Shown here piece by piece: positions 1-7,410 of a stretch of 11,351 bases of DNA. The translations under genes and the position numbers were made by a program. The DNA is from Bacteroidales bacterium UBA5219 (GTDB lineage Bacteria; Bacteroidota; Bacteroidia; Bacteroidales; ML635J-15), in contig DHVB01000027.1 in NCBI GenBank assembly GCA_002412425.1, forward strand, positions 21,482 to 32,832, in the 5' to 3' direction. The notes beneath the pieces were generated by a model. The model was not told the DNA's origin, did not search any database, and worked only from the letters and a program-made list of their open reading frames with translations. Within the stretch, counting starts at the first letter, position 1, and the number at the start of each line of letters is the position of its first letter.

Positions 1-24
1 TCGCTTTTAACTTTTAACTGATTT
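1..24 (-). repeat. Edge of dispersed repeat at the 3' end of the channel gene
   Basis: Read on the minus strand, positions 21-1 give a unit built on tcagttaaaagttaaaagc. The same unit, with one mismatch in 19, occurs at 11218-11236 at the end of the AlbA_2 gene. A looser version follows the T9SS gene at about 9260-9280. Positions 9-24 are also identical to 7418-7433 in the same orientation. The repeat supplies the last codons and stop of the channel gene. It is cut by the window edge, so its full extent is unknown. Confidence 0.7.
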
Positions 25-1269
25 AAAATCTTCCCCACTTGGTGCTTGATAAACTCTTAAATCAAATTCAGGAAGTACAGCAAAAATATGGTCGAAAATA
101 TCAGATTGAATTTTTTCATAAACAGGCCATTCTGTTGAAGCAGTGAAAGTATAAATTTCTAATGGTAATCCGTTTTGTGTTGATTCTAATTGTCTAACTA
201 ACAAGGTTATATCTTGTTTTATGTTTTCATTAGCCCTTAAATAATTAATCATATACATTCTAAAAGTACCTAAATTTGTCATTCTTCTTCCATTGGCTAA
301 AACGCTCAAGTCGTATTGATGAGTCTTGTTATATTCTTCTATTTCAGCACTTTTTTCGGCAATATAATCTTTTATTAAATGAATTTTTGAAAGTCGATCT
401 AATAATTCATCATCGCAGAACTTTACAGATGACATATCAATTTTTACAGAACGTTTTATTCTTCTTCCACCTGCTTCTTTCATTCCACGCCAGTTGCTAA
501 AACTTTCAGTCATCAAAGTGTAAGGAGGGATAGTAGAAATAGTTTTATCAAAATTTTGAACTTTAACAGTATTTAAACCTACTTCAATAACATCTCCGTC
601 AATGTTTTTACTTGGCATACTTATCCAATCTCCAATTCTTACCATATCATTAGTTGTAAGTTGTACACCACCAACTAAACCTAAAATTGAATCTTTAAAT
701 ATTAACATTAAAACGGCGGTCATAGCTCCTAAACCTGTGATGAAATAGCCAACTTCTTTGTTTAGTAAATATGATAATGTTATTATTACAGCAACTATAA
801 GGACAAATATTTTGAAAACTTGCATAATACTTTTTATGCTTGTGCCTTTTTTAGCACCTACATTCTGAGCATAAATTTCGTCAAGTGAATTTAAGAAAGA
901 GAAAATTATTCTTACTATCAAAATTATTAAATATACTATAGTTAGTTTATTTACAAGCAAAATTGCCCAGTTATAATCCATAAAAGCAAGTTCTATGGCG
1001 TAATAAACTATTAATATAGGTACTAATTGAGATAATTTATGAAAAACTTTTTGTTCAAGCATAATATCATCCCAAGTAGTTTTTGTTTTTTTAACAAATT
1101 TTTTAATTATTGCTAAAATAATTGTTTTTGTAATGTAATTAGCAAACCAACTAACCACTATAATACAAGCCAATACAATTAAGGAAGAAATTAGGTTAAC
1201 TGTAGATGAACTTAAATCGTAACTAGCTAACCAAGTTTTTAAATTACTAATGATCTTATAAAAATCCAT
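7..1269 (-). CDS. ybdG: MscS-family mechanosensitive channel, YbdG type
   Basis: This is a small-conductance mechanosensitive channel of the inner membrane that likely releases solutes or ions on hypo-osmotic stress. The N-terminal part has about five hydrophobic segments. It is followed by a pore-lining helix region (GLGAMTAVLMLIFKDSILGL) and the MscS beta domain (DMVRIGDWI, later FSNWRGM and GGRRIKRSV). The C-terminal stretch with TNLGTFRMY, LVRQLEST, GLPLEIYTFT and QSDIFDHIFAVLPEFDLRVYQ is characteristic of YbdG rather than short MscS, and about 420 aa fits YbdG. I chose ATG at 1269. An in-frame TTG at 1305 would lie inside the probable promoter -7 box. The gene diverges from the peptidase operon. 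Its last residues (SVKS) and stop lie in a dispersed repeat. Family assignment is firm; physiological role is inferred. Confidence 0.93.
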   Translation of the reverse strand: MDFYKIISNLKTWLASYDLSSSTVNLISSLIVLACIIVVSWFANYITKTIILAIIKKFVKKTKTTWDDIMLEQKVFHKLSQLVPILIVYYAIELAFMDYNWAILLVNKLTIVYLIILIVRIIFSFLNSLDEIYAQNVGAKKGTSIKSIMQVFKIFVLIVAVIITLSYLLNKEVGYFITGLGAMTAVLMLIFKDSILGLVGGVQLTTNDMVRIGDWISMPSKNIDGDVIEVGLNTVKVQNFDKTISTIPPYTLMTESFSNWRGMKEAGGRRIKRSVKIDMSSVKFCDDELLDRLSKIHLIKDYIAEKSAEIEEYNKTHQYDLSVLANGRRMTNLGTFRMYMINYLRANENIKQDITLLVRQLESTQNGLPLEIYTFTASTEWPVYEKIQSDIFDHIFAVLPEFDLRVYQAPSGEDFKSVKS

Positions 1270-1288
1270 GTCAATTAAATTATTTGTG

Positions 1289-1296
1289 TAAATTTG
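1289..1296 (+). promoter_or_regulatory. Possible -7 box for the peptidase/ketosynthase operon
   Basis: TAAATTTG matches the Bacteroidota sigma-ABfr -7 consensus TAnnTTTG and lies about 32 nt before the ATG at 1328. No convincing -33 TTG box is seen at the usual distance. In AT-rich DNA such a match arises easily by chance. Confidence 0.3.
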
Positions 1297-1302
1297 TGTC
1301 GG

Positions 1303-1310
1303 CAAAAATA
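1303..1310 (-). promoter_or_regulatory. Probable -7 box for the YbdG-type channel gene
   Basis: On the minus strand this reads TATTTTTG, a full match to the Bacteroidota -7 consensus TAnnTTTG. It would place transcription start near 1296 and give a leader of about 25-30 nt before the ATG at 1269. It overlaps the alternative TTG start at 1305, arguing against that start. The opposing -7 candidate is only 6 nt away, so two polymerases could not occupy both sites at once. No clear -33 box. Confidence 0.45.
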
Positions 1311-1327
1311 AAGAAAGAATAATAAAT

Positions 1328-2626
1328 ATGAAAAAGATTTATAGAGTTTTTGTTAACATAACAATATTGACAACAGTCCTTTTAACGCATACAAATGTTT
1401 ATGCTCAAAACAGTTTTGACAAATGGTTTAAAGATAATGGCTTAAGAATTGATTATTACCATACAGGTACTGACAAAACTGAGCAAATATTATTTAAAGA
1501 GCTAAAATTTGAAGAAAAATGGGGCGGAAGAAAAAATAATTTAATTGACAAATTTGCTTATGGAAGCTATTTTGTAGAGGTTTTTGATTTAAAAACAAAA
1601 ACTTTAATTTATTCTTATGGTTTTTGTTCGCTTTTTGAAGAATGGCAATTTACCGCAGAAGCAAAAACTATGAGTAGGGGATTTCCAGAGTCTTTGATAA
1701 TTCCTTTTCCAAAAAATAAGGTAAAAGTTGAGCTGTCAAGTCGTCAATATGAAGATAATAGTTTTAAGAAAATTTTTGAAATTGAAATAGACCCAGCAGA
1801 TTTAGCAATAAATTACGAAAAGCCTGTAAATGCGGAAGTGAAAAAGATTTTTGGAAAACTTGAACCAGAAAACGCTTTGGATTTAGTTTTTATTGGAGAT
1901 GGATATACTAAAAATGAAATCGATAGTTTTTACGAAGATGTACAGAAAACTGCTGAGTATTTGTTTGAAACAGAGCCTTTTAAGACTAATAAGGAAAAAA
2001 TAAATATTTGGGCAGTTGCAGCAATTTCTTTAGAAAGCGGAACTGATATTCCACACGAAAAAATATGGAAATCAACAGCTCTGAATACAAATTTTTACAC
2101 TTTTCGTTCCGACAGATATTTAACAACAAGCGATTATCATTCTGTTAGAGATTATGCAGGCTTAGCTCCATGCGACCAAATTTGTATTTTAGTTAATACC
2201 GAAACTTATGGCGGTGGCGGAATTTATAATTTTTGGAATATCACAAGTGCAAAAAATTCACATAGATTCGAAGTTTTTGTTCACGAACTTGGACATTCTC
2301 TCGCAGCATTAGGAGATGAGTATTATGCAGACGAAGTTTCTTATGAAGATATTTACAACAAAAAATTAGAGCCTTACCAAGCAAATCTTACAACTTTGGT
2401 GAATTTCGATTCAAAATGGAAAAATATGTTAGACGAAAATACACCAATTCCAACTCCTGTTACAAAGGAAAATTTAAAAACTATTGGCGTTTACGAAGGT
2501 GCTGGTTATCAAAAACAAGGAATTTACAGACCTTATATTAGTTGTAAAATGAAAAGTCTTGGTGTTGACTTCTGTCCGGTTTGTCAAAAAGCAATAAGCG
2601 AAATTATTAATTTTTATGCAGAATAA
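1328..2626 (+). CDS. Secreted M64 family zinc metallopeptidase
   Basis: This protein of 432 aa resembles the IgA-peptidase M64 family (Pfam Peptidase_M64) common in Bacteroidota. A Sec signal peptide covers about residues 1-26 (MKKIYRVF, a hydrophobic core, then VYA-QN as the likely cleavage site). Residues ~27-165 form the beta-rich M64 N-terminal domain. The catalytic domain starts near DLVFIGDGYTKNEID and carries the zinc motif HELGH at 319-323, followed by GDEYY with Asp330 as a likely further ligand. Late cysteines (SCKMKS, FCPVCQ) may form disulfides. There is no T9SS C-terminal domain, so it probably stays periplasmic or membrane-associated. It is the first gene of the operon, 9 nt before the crotonase gene. 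Despite the family name, IgA need not be the substrate; the real substrate is unknown. Confidence 0.88.
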   Translation: MKKIYRVFVNITILTTVLLTHTNVYAQNSFDKWFKDNGLRIDYYHTGTDKTEQILFKELKFEEKWGGRKNNLIDKFAYGSYFVEVFDLKTKTLIYSYGFCSLFEEWQFTAEAKTMSRGFPESLIIPFPKNKVKVELSSRQYEDNSFKKIFEIEIDPADLAINYEKPVNAEVKKIFGKLEPENALDLVFIGDGYTKNEIDSFYEDVQKTAEYLFETEPFKTNKEKINIWAVAAISLESGTDIPHEKIWKSTALNTNFYTFRSDRYLTTSDYHSVRDYAGLAPCDQICILVNTETYGGGGIYNFWNITSAKNSHRFEVFVHELGHSLAALGDEYYADEVSYEDIYNKKLEPYQANLTTLVNFDSKWKNMLDENTPIPTPVTKENLKTIGVYEGAGYQKQGIYRPYISCKMKSLGVDFCPVCQKAISEIINFYAE

Positions 2627-2635
2627 TTTTTAAAT

Positions 2636-3403
2636 ATGAATTACAAAACAATAATTGTAGAAACGAAAGATAATATTGGTTATTTAAAATTAAATAATCC
2701 TAAAAAACTTAATTTGTTAAGTCAAGAACTTATTGGTGAGCTTGAAAGTGCAATTAACTATTTTTCAACTAATTATGATTTAAAAGTATTGATTATTTCA
2801 AGTGTTAGTAAAGATGTTTTTTCTGCAGGTGGCGAACTTAACGAAATTGCTGCTGCCGATTACGATTTAGGTCTTGCAATGTGTTTAAGACTGCAAAGAG
2901 TTTATTCTGGTTTGCAAAATTTAGAAATTCCTGTAATTGTAGCTTTAGACGGATATGTGCTTGGCGGTGGCTTGGAATTAGCTTTACATTGTGATATTAG
3001 ATTTGCAGGAAAAAATACAATTTTGCGTTTACCCGAATCAGATATAGGACTAATTCCGGCAGCAGGCGGAATTTGCATGTTTTCTAAATATTTTTCTTTG
3101 GCTGATTCCGCTTATTATTTGTTTACAGGAAACCAAATTCCAATTGAAAAAGCTTTGGAAAAGGGATTTGTACAAAAAATTTATAAGTCCGATGAATTAA
3201 TGATAGAAACTGAAAAATTTGCAAAATTACTTTGTACAAAAAGTTCGCAATCATTAAGAGCAATAAAAAAGATTTTAATTAGTTCAATGTTTTTAGATGT
3301 AAACGAATTGTTAGAAATGGAAGCACGAGAATTTTCATCTGTATTGCAGACTGACGGAAAAGAAAGAATTAAACAATTTTTTGAAAAGAGAAACAAAGTA
3401 TGA
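2636..3403 (+). CDS. Enoyl-CoA hydratase/isomerase (crotonase fold)
   Basis: A 255-aa single-domain crotonase, the usual length. Both oxyanion-hole segments are clear: FSAGGELNEIA and GYVLGGGLELALHCDIRFAG. The first acid of classical hydratases (rat Glu144) is matched by Glu134 in LPESDIGLIPAAGG. At the position of the second acid (rat Glu164), my hand alignment anchored on the following TG places Tyr160 in SAYYLFTG. That would disfavour simple syn-hydration and leaves an isomerase, dehydratase or other acyl-thioester reaction possible. The stop overlaps the next ATG (ATGA at 3400-3403), implying translational coupling to the first ketosynthase-reductase. In context it would act on the beta-hydroxyacyl product of those enzymes. 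Crotonase membership is certain, the exact reaction is not. Confidence 0.9.
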   Translation: MNYKTIIVETKDNIGYLKLNNPKKLNLLSQELIGELESAINYFSTNYDLKVLIISSVSKDVFSAGGELNEIAAADYDLGLAMCLRLQRVYSGLQNLEIPVIVALDGYVLGGGLELALHCDIRFAGKNTILRLPESDIGLIPAAGGICMFSKYFSLADSAYYLFTGNQIPIEKALEKGFVQKIYKSDELMIETEKFAKLLCTKSSQSLRAIKKILISSMFLDVNELLEMEAREFSSVLQTDGKERIKQFFEKRNKV

Positions 3404-5256
3404 AAGACAGTTTTATTTTTAAAGGAACATCATTCGTTTTAGGAAATTATGAAATTCTAAATGATGAGATTGAAAAATATGTCAAGTCGCATTATTTGGA
3501 AGGCTTTGATTATCATAGAATTGAAAATTCAGAAGATTATCAAGAATTTATAAAAAAACAGTCTAAAACTTCAGCTTTCGACTATATGGTAGGGAATATA
3601 ATGGGATTTTACAAAAGATTTCATGTTGTATCTTTTCCGCCAACAACTCATAAATATGAAGAAGCCGAAAATTCCTTAGATTTATGTGTTAATGCAATAG
3701 AAAAACTTTTAGAAAAAACTAAGTTAAATGGCAACGAAATAGACGCTTGGTTTGTAAGTTCTGCCACTCAAACACAATTTGCACCTGGAATTGCTGAAAT
3801 AGCAAAAGCATATTTCGCAGATATTGATAATCAAGCTCCATGCTATTCTTTAACTTCTGCTTGCGTTGGTTTTAATATAAATTTAGAAAATGCAATAATG
3901 TATTTTAAGCAAAATCCCCAAGCAAAAAATATTTTAATTGCACATACAGAAGTAATGTCGGCTTTGTTACCAAATACAAAAGATTTTGTTCCTTTTTCGA
4001 GTTTTGGCGATTCGGCTGCGGCTGTGATTTTAAGCAGAGTTAAAACAGAGAATCAAGAAGGAGTGGTCTATATTACAAATAGCGAAGACACAAAAATGCT
4101 CGATTTTTTAGGAGCAGACCCAAATGGCAAACTTTTTATGAACCCTCGAATGGTAAAAAGCCGAGCTGTACCAAATATTTCAAATACTTTTAATAAAATT
4201 TTGAAAGAAACTCAGTGGAAAATTGAAGATTTAAAATATTTTATTCCTCACCAAACAGGAAATGCTATTGTTGATTCTGTCGCAAAAAAGATAGGAATAG
4301 AGAAAAACAAAGTTTATAAAGAAATTCAATATAATTATGGAAATTTAAGCGGTGCATCTATTCCTGCTTGTTTGGATTTACTTTTGGAAAATGAACTAAA
4401 AGTTGGAGATAAAATAATTACTTCTGTTGCTGGATTAGGAGGTGAATTCGGCGGTTTTGCTTATATAGTTCCACAAAATAATACTGAAAATCATTCTCAA
4501 GCAGAACTTGAAAATAAAACAATTTTTATTACAGGAGCAAGTGGCGGAATAGGCAGAGAAATTGCTATGCAAGCTGCCGAAAAAGGTGGAAATTTAATTT
4601 TACATTATAATTCTAATTCGGAAAAAATCACTAAAATTAAAAACGATATTTTAAGCAAATATAAAGTCAAAATCGACTTAGTGCAAGCAGATTTAAGTGA
4701 TAAAAACCAAACAGAAAATTTAGTTTATGAAATAAAATCAAAATTTAAAAATATAAACTATCTTATTGTTACTCATGCAATTACAGGCTCGTTGAGCAAG
4801 GCAAGCGAAGTTTCAGATTTGGAATTTGAAAAAGTTTTAGATGTGAATTATTTTTCAATTAAAAACTTATGCGATATATGTTCCGAAATTGTTACTGAAA
4901 GCATAGTAATCATGGGTTCTGTAGGCGAAGACGCACAATTCCCCGGTTCTGCAAGCTATGTGGCTTCGAAACGAGCTTTAAGAGCTTATGCAGTTTCTTT
5001 GGCAACAAAAGTTTATGAAAATAAAGTTAATTGTGTGTATTATTTGCCCGGAATTGTTGAAGCAGGAATGATGGCGAAACTCGATAAATCTCAGATAAAC
5101 ATGTCTTTAAATAATATTAGGCAAAAATCTATGATTGAAGTTAAAAAGATTGCTGAAAGAATTTTAAAGTCTGCTTATAGAATGAAAATTCCAAAAGTTA
5201 GAATTTCTTATGAATCACATTTAAAAGTAATAAAAGACGGATATCTTAAATATTAA
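3400..5256 (+). CDS. FabH-like ketosynthase fused to active-looking SDR ketoreductase (copy 1)
   Basis: This 618-aa fusion is almost twice the length of FabH (about 320 aa). Residues ~5-360 are a KAS III/thiolase-fold condensing enzyme with a complete FabH-type triad: Cys155 (TSACVGF), His284 (IPHQTGN) and Asn315 (YGNLSGAS). A segment of about 40 residues near 28-70 is longer than in FabH and recurs in copy 2. Residues ~373-618 are a short-chain dehydrogenase/reductase with Rossmann motif TGASGGIG at 378-385 and catalytic set Asn483, Ser507, Tyr520 and Lys524 (YVASK). The implied chemistry is decarboxylative or Claisen condensation of an acyl thioester, then NAD(P)H reduction of the beta-keto group. 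The start overlaps the crotonase stop; copy 2 follows after 3 nt. The product (lipid, polyketide or resorcinol-like) is not determinable, and no acyl carrier protein is visible. Confidence 0.88.
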   Translation: MKDSFIFKGTSFVLGNYEILNDEIEKYVKSHYLEGFDYHRIENSEDYQEFIKKQSKTSAFDYMVGNIMGFYKRFHVVSFPPTTHKYEEAENSLDLCVNAIEKLLEKTKLNGNEIDAWFVSSATQTQFAPGIAEIAKAYFADIDNQAPCYSLTSACVGFNINLENAIMYFKQNPQAKNILIAHTEVMSALLPNTKDFVPFSSFGDSAAAVILSRVKTENQEGVVYITNSEDTKMLDFLGADPNGKLFMNPRMVKSRAVPNISNTFNKILKETQWKIEDLKYFIPHQTGNAIVDSVAKKIGIEKNKVYKEIQYNYGNLSGASIPACLDLLLENELKVGDKIITSVAGLGGEFGGFAYIVPQNNTENHSQAELENKTIFITGASGGIGREIAMQAAEKGGNLILHYNSNSEKITKIKNDILSKYKVKIDLVQADLSDKNQTENLVYEIKSKFKNINYLIVTHAITGSLSKASEVSDLEFEKVLDVNYFSIKNLCDICSEIVTESIVIMGSVGEDAQFPGSASYVASKRALRAYAVSLATKVYENKVNCVYYLPGIVEAGMMAKLDKSQINMSLNNIRQKSMIEVKKIAERILKSAYRMKIPKVRISYESHLKVIKDGYLKY

Positions 5257-5259
5257 AAA

Positions 5260-7071
5260 ATGAAATTTAACAATTATATATTCACTGGTTTTGGAATGTC
5301 GAAAGGCAAATACAAAATTACTAATGACGATATTTTTTATGCTATTGAAAAAGAATTTTTAAGTGGTTTTAGCAAAGAAAAAGTTGAAAAAAGCGAAAAA
5401 TTCTTATCATTTAAAGAAAAAAATCCGAATGCCACAGCTTTCGATTACTTTGCAGGAAATATTATGGGTTTTTATGAAAGAAATCACGTAACGCCATTTC
5501 CACCAACCTTGAAAAAACTATATTATGCCGACACTTCTTTGGAATTAGGAGTAGAGGCAATCCAAAATGCTTTAAAAGACGCAAATATTTTAGCTTCTGA
5601 TGTTGATGCTTGGTATGTGAGTACAGTTTCGCCACAGGAACAAGCTCCCGGAATTGCTGCAAGGATAAAATCTTTTCTTGTCGAAGATACAAATCATACG
5701 CCTGCATTTACGCTTAGTAGTGGCTGTGCAGGATTTAATGTAAATTTAGAAGCTGCAATTTCTTATTTCGAAACACATCCACAAGCAAAAAATATTGTAA
5801 TAGCACACAGCGAAACCATGTCATCGTTTTTAACTCAAAGAACTAAGTTTGTACCTTATGTAACCTTTGGTGATGCAGCCGCAGCAGTAGTTTTAACAAA
5901 AACACAAAGCGATGAAAAGTTTGGAGTAATAAACATAAATAATTTTCATGATTTGCACATGTTGGATTATGTCGGCGTTGATCATAAACGTAATCTTTAT
6001 ATGAATGATAGTTTGATTAAGGATAGAGCTATTGTAAATATTCCAAATGCTGCAAACAAATGTTTGGAAAAGAGCAATTGGACAAGCAATGATATTGATT
6101 ATTTTGTTCCACACCAAACTGGAAATGTGATTTTATTTGCTTGTGCTAAAAATTTGAATATAGATTTAGAAAAAGTTTTCTTAGATGGGCAAAAATACTA
6201 TGGAAATGTTTCTGGAGCAACTGTTCCGTTAAGTTTATGTTTGTTGAAAAATCAAGGAAAACTTGTTGATAACTCTAAAATTTTAAGTGCAACAGCAGGA
6301 GTGGGAGGAAATTTCGGTGCATTTACTTACATTCATAAAAATTTAAAACCAAGTAAAGAGCCTGAAATTAGGATTTTTGAAAATAAAAATATTTTAATTC
6401 TCGGAGCGAGTGGGAGTATAGGTTTAAAATTAAGCGAGGAGCTTTATAATAAAGGTGCTAATTTGTTTTTACAAGCAAATAAAAATTTAAAACAATTAAG
6501 TAAATTTAAAAATGCAAAAGTTTTTACTTGCGATTTTGCCAATGATTTGTCAGTTGAAGAATTTATAAACAATTTAAAAAGCTTAAATATAAATTTTGAT
6601 TCTGTTGTAAATCTTGCAAGCACAATAAATGCTGATGAAGTTTACAAAGTGAATTTTACTGCACCAGTTAAAATTATAAATTCCATTTTACCACAAATTA
6701 AAACCACCATTTTTAATTTAGGCACAGCAGCCGAAGATGTGGAATTTAGTCCAACTCCAGAATGGATTTCTGCAAACAGAGCTTTTCATGGATATTTAGC
6801 TTCTGCAAGTGGCGAGTTCTTAAAAAATGGAATTAAAACCATTTATCTTCAAATAGGCTTTGTAGAAGATGGCATTTCTAAGACTTTTGATGAAAAAGCA
6901 ATTTTTAAATTTATGCTATCTGTGCGGCAAGAAAGAAAACTTACAGTAGAAGAAGTTTCTGATATAATACAAAAATCTTTATTAGTACCAAAAGTTTTAA
7001 GAATCGATTACGAATACGAAAATGCAATGGTTTTAGGAAGAGTGGCGTATAAACTTGATGTTGATGTTTAA
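5260..7071 (+). CDS. FabH-like ketosynthase fused to degenerate SDR (copy 2)
   Basis: A 603-aa paralogue of the preceding protein with the same architecture. The ketosynthase part keeps Cys156 (SSGCAGF), His285 (VPHQTGN) and Asn316 (YGNVSGAT), so condensation should be possible. The shared N-terminal segment with FDYFAGNIMGFYERNHV matches FDYMVGNIMGFYKRFHV in copy 1. The C-terminal Rossmann-like part has GASGSIG at 382-388 in place of TGASGGIG. At the catalytic positions it has Thr489, Trp502 and Asn506 where copy 1 has Ser507, Tyr520 and Lys524, with identical spacing; Asn465 is kept. Classical SDR catalysis is therefore unlikely. The domain may only bind a nucleotide or serve as a dimerisation partner for copy 1. 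It is last in the operon, followed by repeat-rich DNA. Confidence 0.88.
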   Translation: MKFNNYIFTGFGMSKGKYKITNDDIFYAIEKEFLSGFSKEKVEKSEKFLSFKEKNPNATAFDYFAGNIMGFYERNHVTPFPPTLKKLYYADTSLELGVEAIQNALKDANILASDVDAWYVSTVSPQEQAPGIAARIKSFLVEDTNHTPAFTLSSGCAGFNVNLEAAISYFETHPQAKNIVIAHSETMSSFLTQRTKFVPYVTFGDAAAAVVLTKTQSDEKFGVININNFHDLHMLDYVGVDHKRNLYMNDSLIKDRAIVNIPNAANKCLEKSNWTSNDIDYFVPHQTGNVILFACAKNLNIDLEKVFLDGQKYYGNVSGATVPLSLCLLKNQGKLVDNSKILSATAGVGGNFGAFTYIHKNLKPSKEPEIRIFENKNILILGASGSIGLKLSEELYNKGANLFLQANKNLKQLSKFKNAKVFTCDFANDLSVEEFINNLKSLNINFDSVVNLASTINADEVYKVNFTAPVKIINSILPQIKTTIFNLGTAAEDVEFSPTPEWISANRAFHGYLASASGEFLKNGIKTIYLQIGFVEDGISKTFDEKAIFKFMLSVRQERKLTVEEVSDIIQKSLLVPKVLRIDYEYENAMVLGRVAYKLDVDV

Positions 7072-7129
7072 AGAATTGATAATTGATAATTGAATAATTT
7101 AGCTTCGCTACATTTTCTGTCGTCTCTCG

Positions 7130-7156
7130 GCAGAGTTCAAACAAGTTTGGCTCTGC
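7130..7156. terminator. Stem-loop after the operon, possible terminator
   Basis: GCAGAG (7130-7135) pairs with CTCTGC (7151-7156), and inside it CAAAC (7138-7142) pairs with GTTTG (7145-7149) around a 2-nt loop. It lies about 60 nt after the stop of the last operon gene. There is no T-tract, so it is weak as an intrinsic terminator and may simply be part of the repeat family. Confidence 0.3.
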
Positions 7157-7186
7157 ACTCGTTCCTTAGAAAATTGATAATTATGA

Positions 7187-7297
7187 GCTCGCTACGCTCG
7201 CTTGGGGTTAGAGAGTTTTTAGTTTTTAGCATTAAGATGAATTTAGAATTAAGAATGAAGAATTAAGAATTATGCTCGCTTACGCTCGCTTGGGGTT
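7187..7297 (+). repeat. Direct repeat pair of about 23 nt
   Basis: The sequence gctcgctacgctcgcttggg plus gtt at 7187-7209 recurs at 7274-7297 with one extra t. Both copies follow an AT-rich run ending in aattatg(a). The GCTCGCT and ACGCTCGCT pieces are the same kind of short repeat as at 9339-9403. Confidence 0.7.
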
Positions 7298-7410
7298 GGC
7301 TTCGCAGAGTTCGCAAGTTCACTCCGCTCGCTCGCTCGGATTTAACTTCGTTTAACTTGCATGGTTCGCTTGCAATCCAAGCGTTTAACTCAACTGTACA
7401 AACTTTGAAA

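Larger units (their letters stand above)
7072..7410. repeat. Non-coding repeat-rich region downstream of the operon
   Basis: No gene is supportable here. The stretch begins with a short AT tandem (attgataattgataattga). It then alternates AT-rich linkers (aattgataatt, gaattaagaatt) with GC-richer pieces such as gctcgctacgctcgcttggg. Parts recur elsewhere in the window: 7261-7280 is perfectly inverted at 9428-9447, 7299-7331 matches inverted 11261-11293 at 31 of 33 positions, and 7329-7343 equals 9338-9352. This patchwork is typical of dispersed small repeats in Bacteroidota intergenic DNA. Confidence 0.7.

Noticed and set aside
2636..7071. Flexirubin/dialkylresorcinol or Ole head-to-head olefin cluster
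   Set aside because: Only the thiolase-fold enzyme is shared; no DarA-type, aryl polyene, OleB/OleC-like genes or carrier protein are visible in the window.
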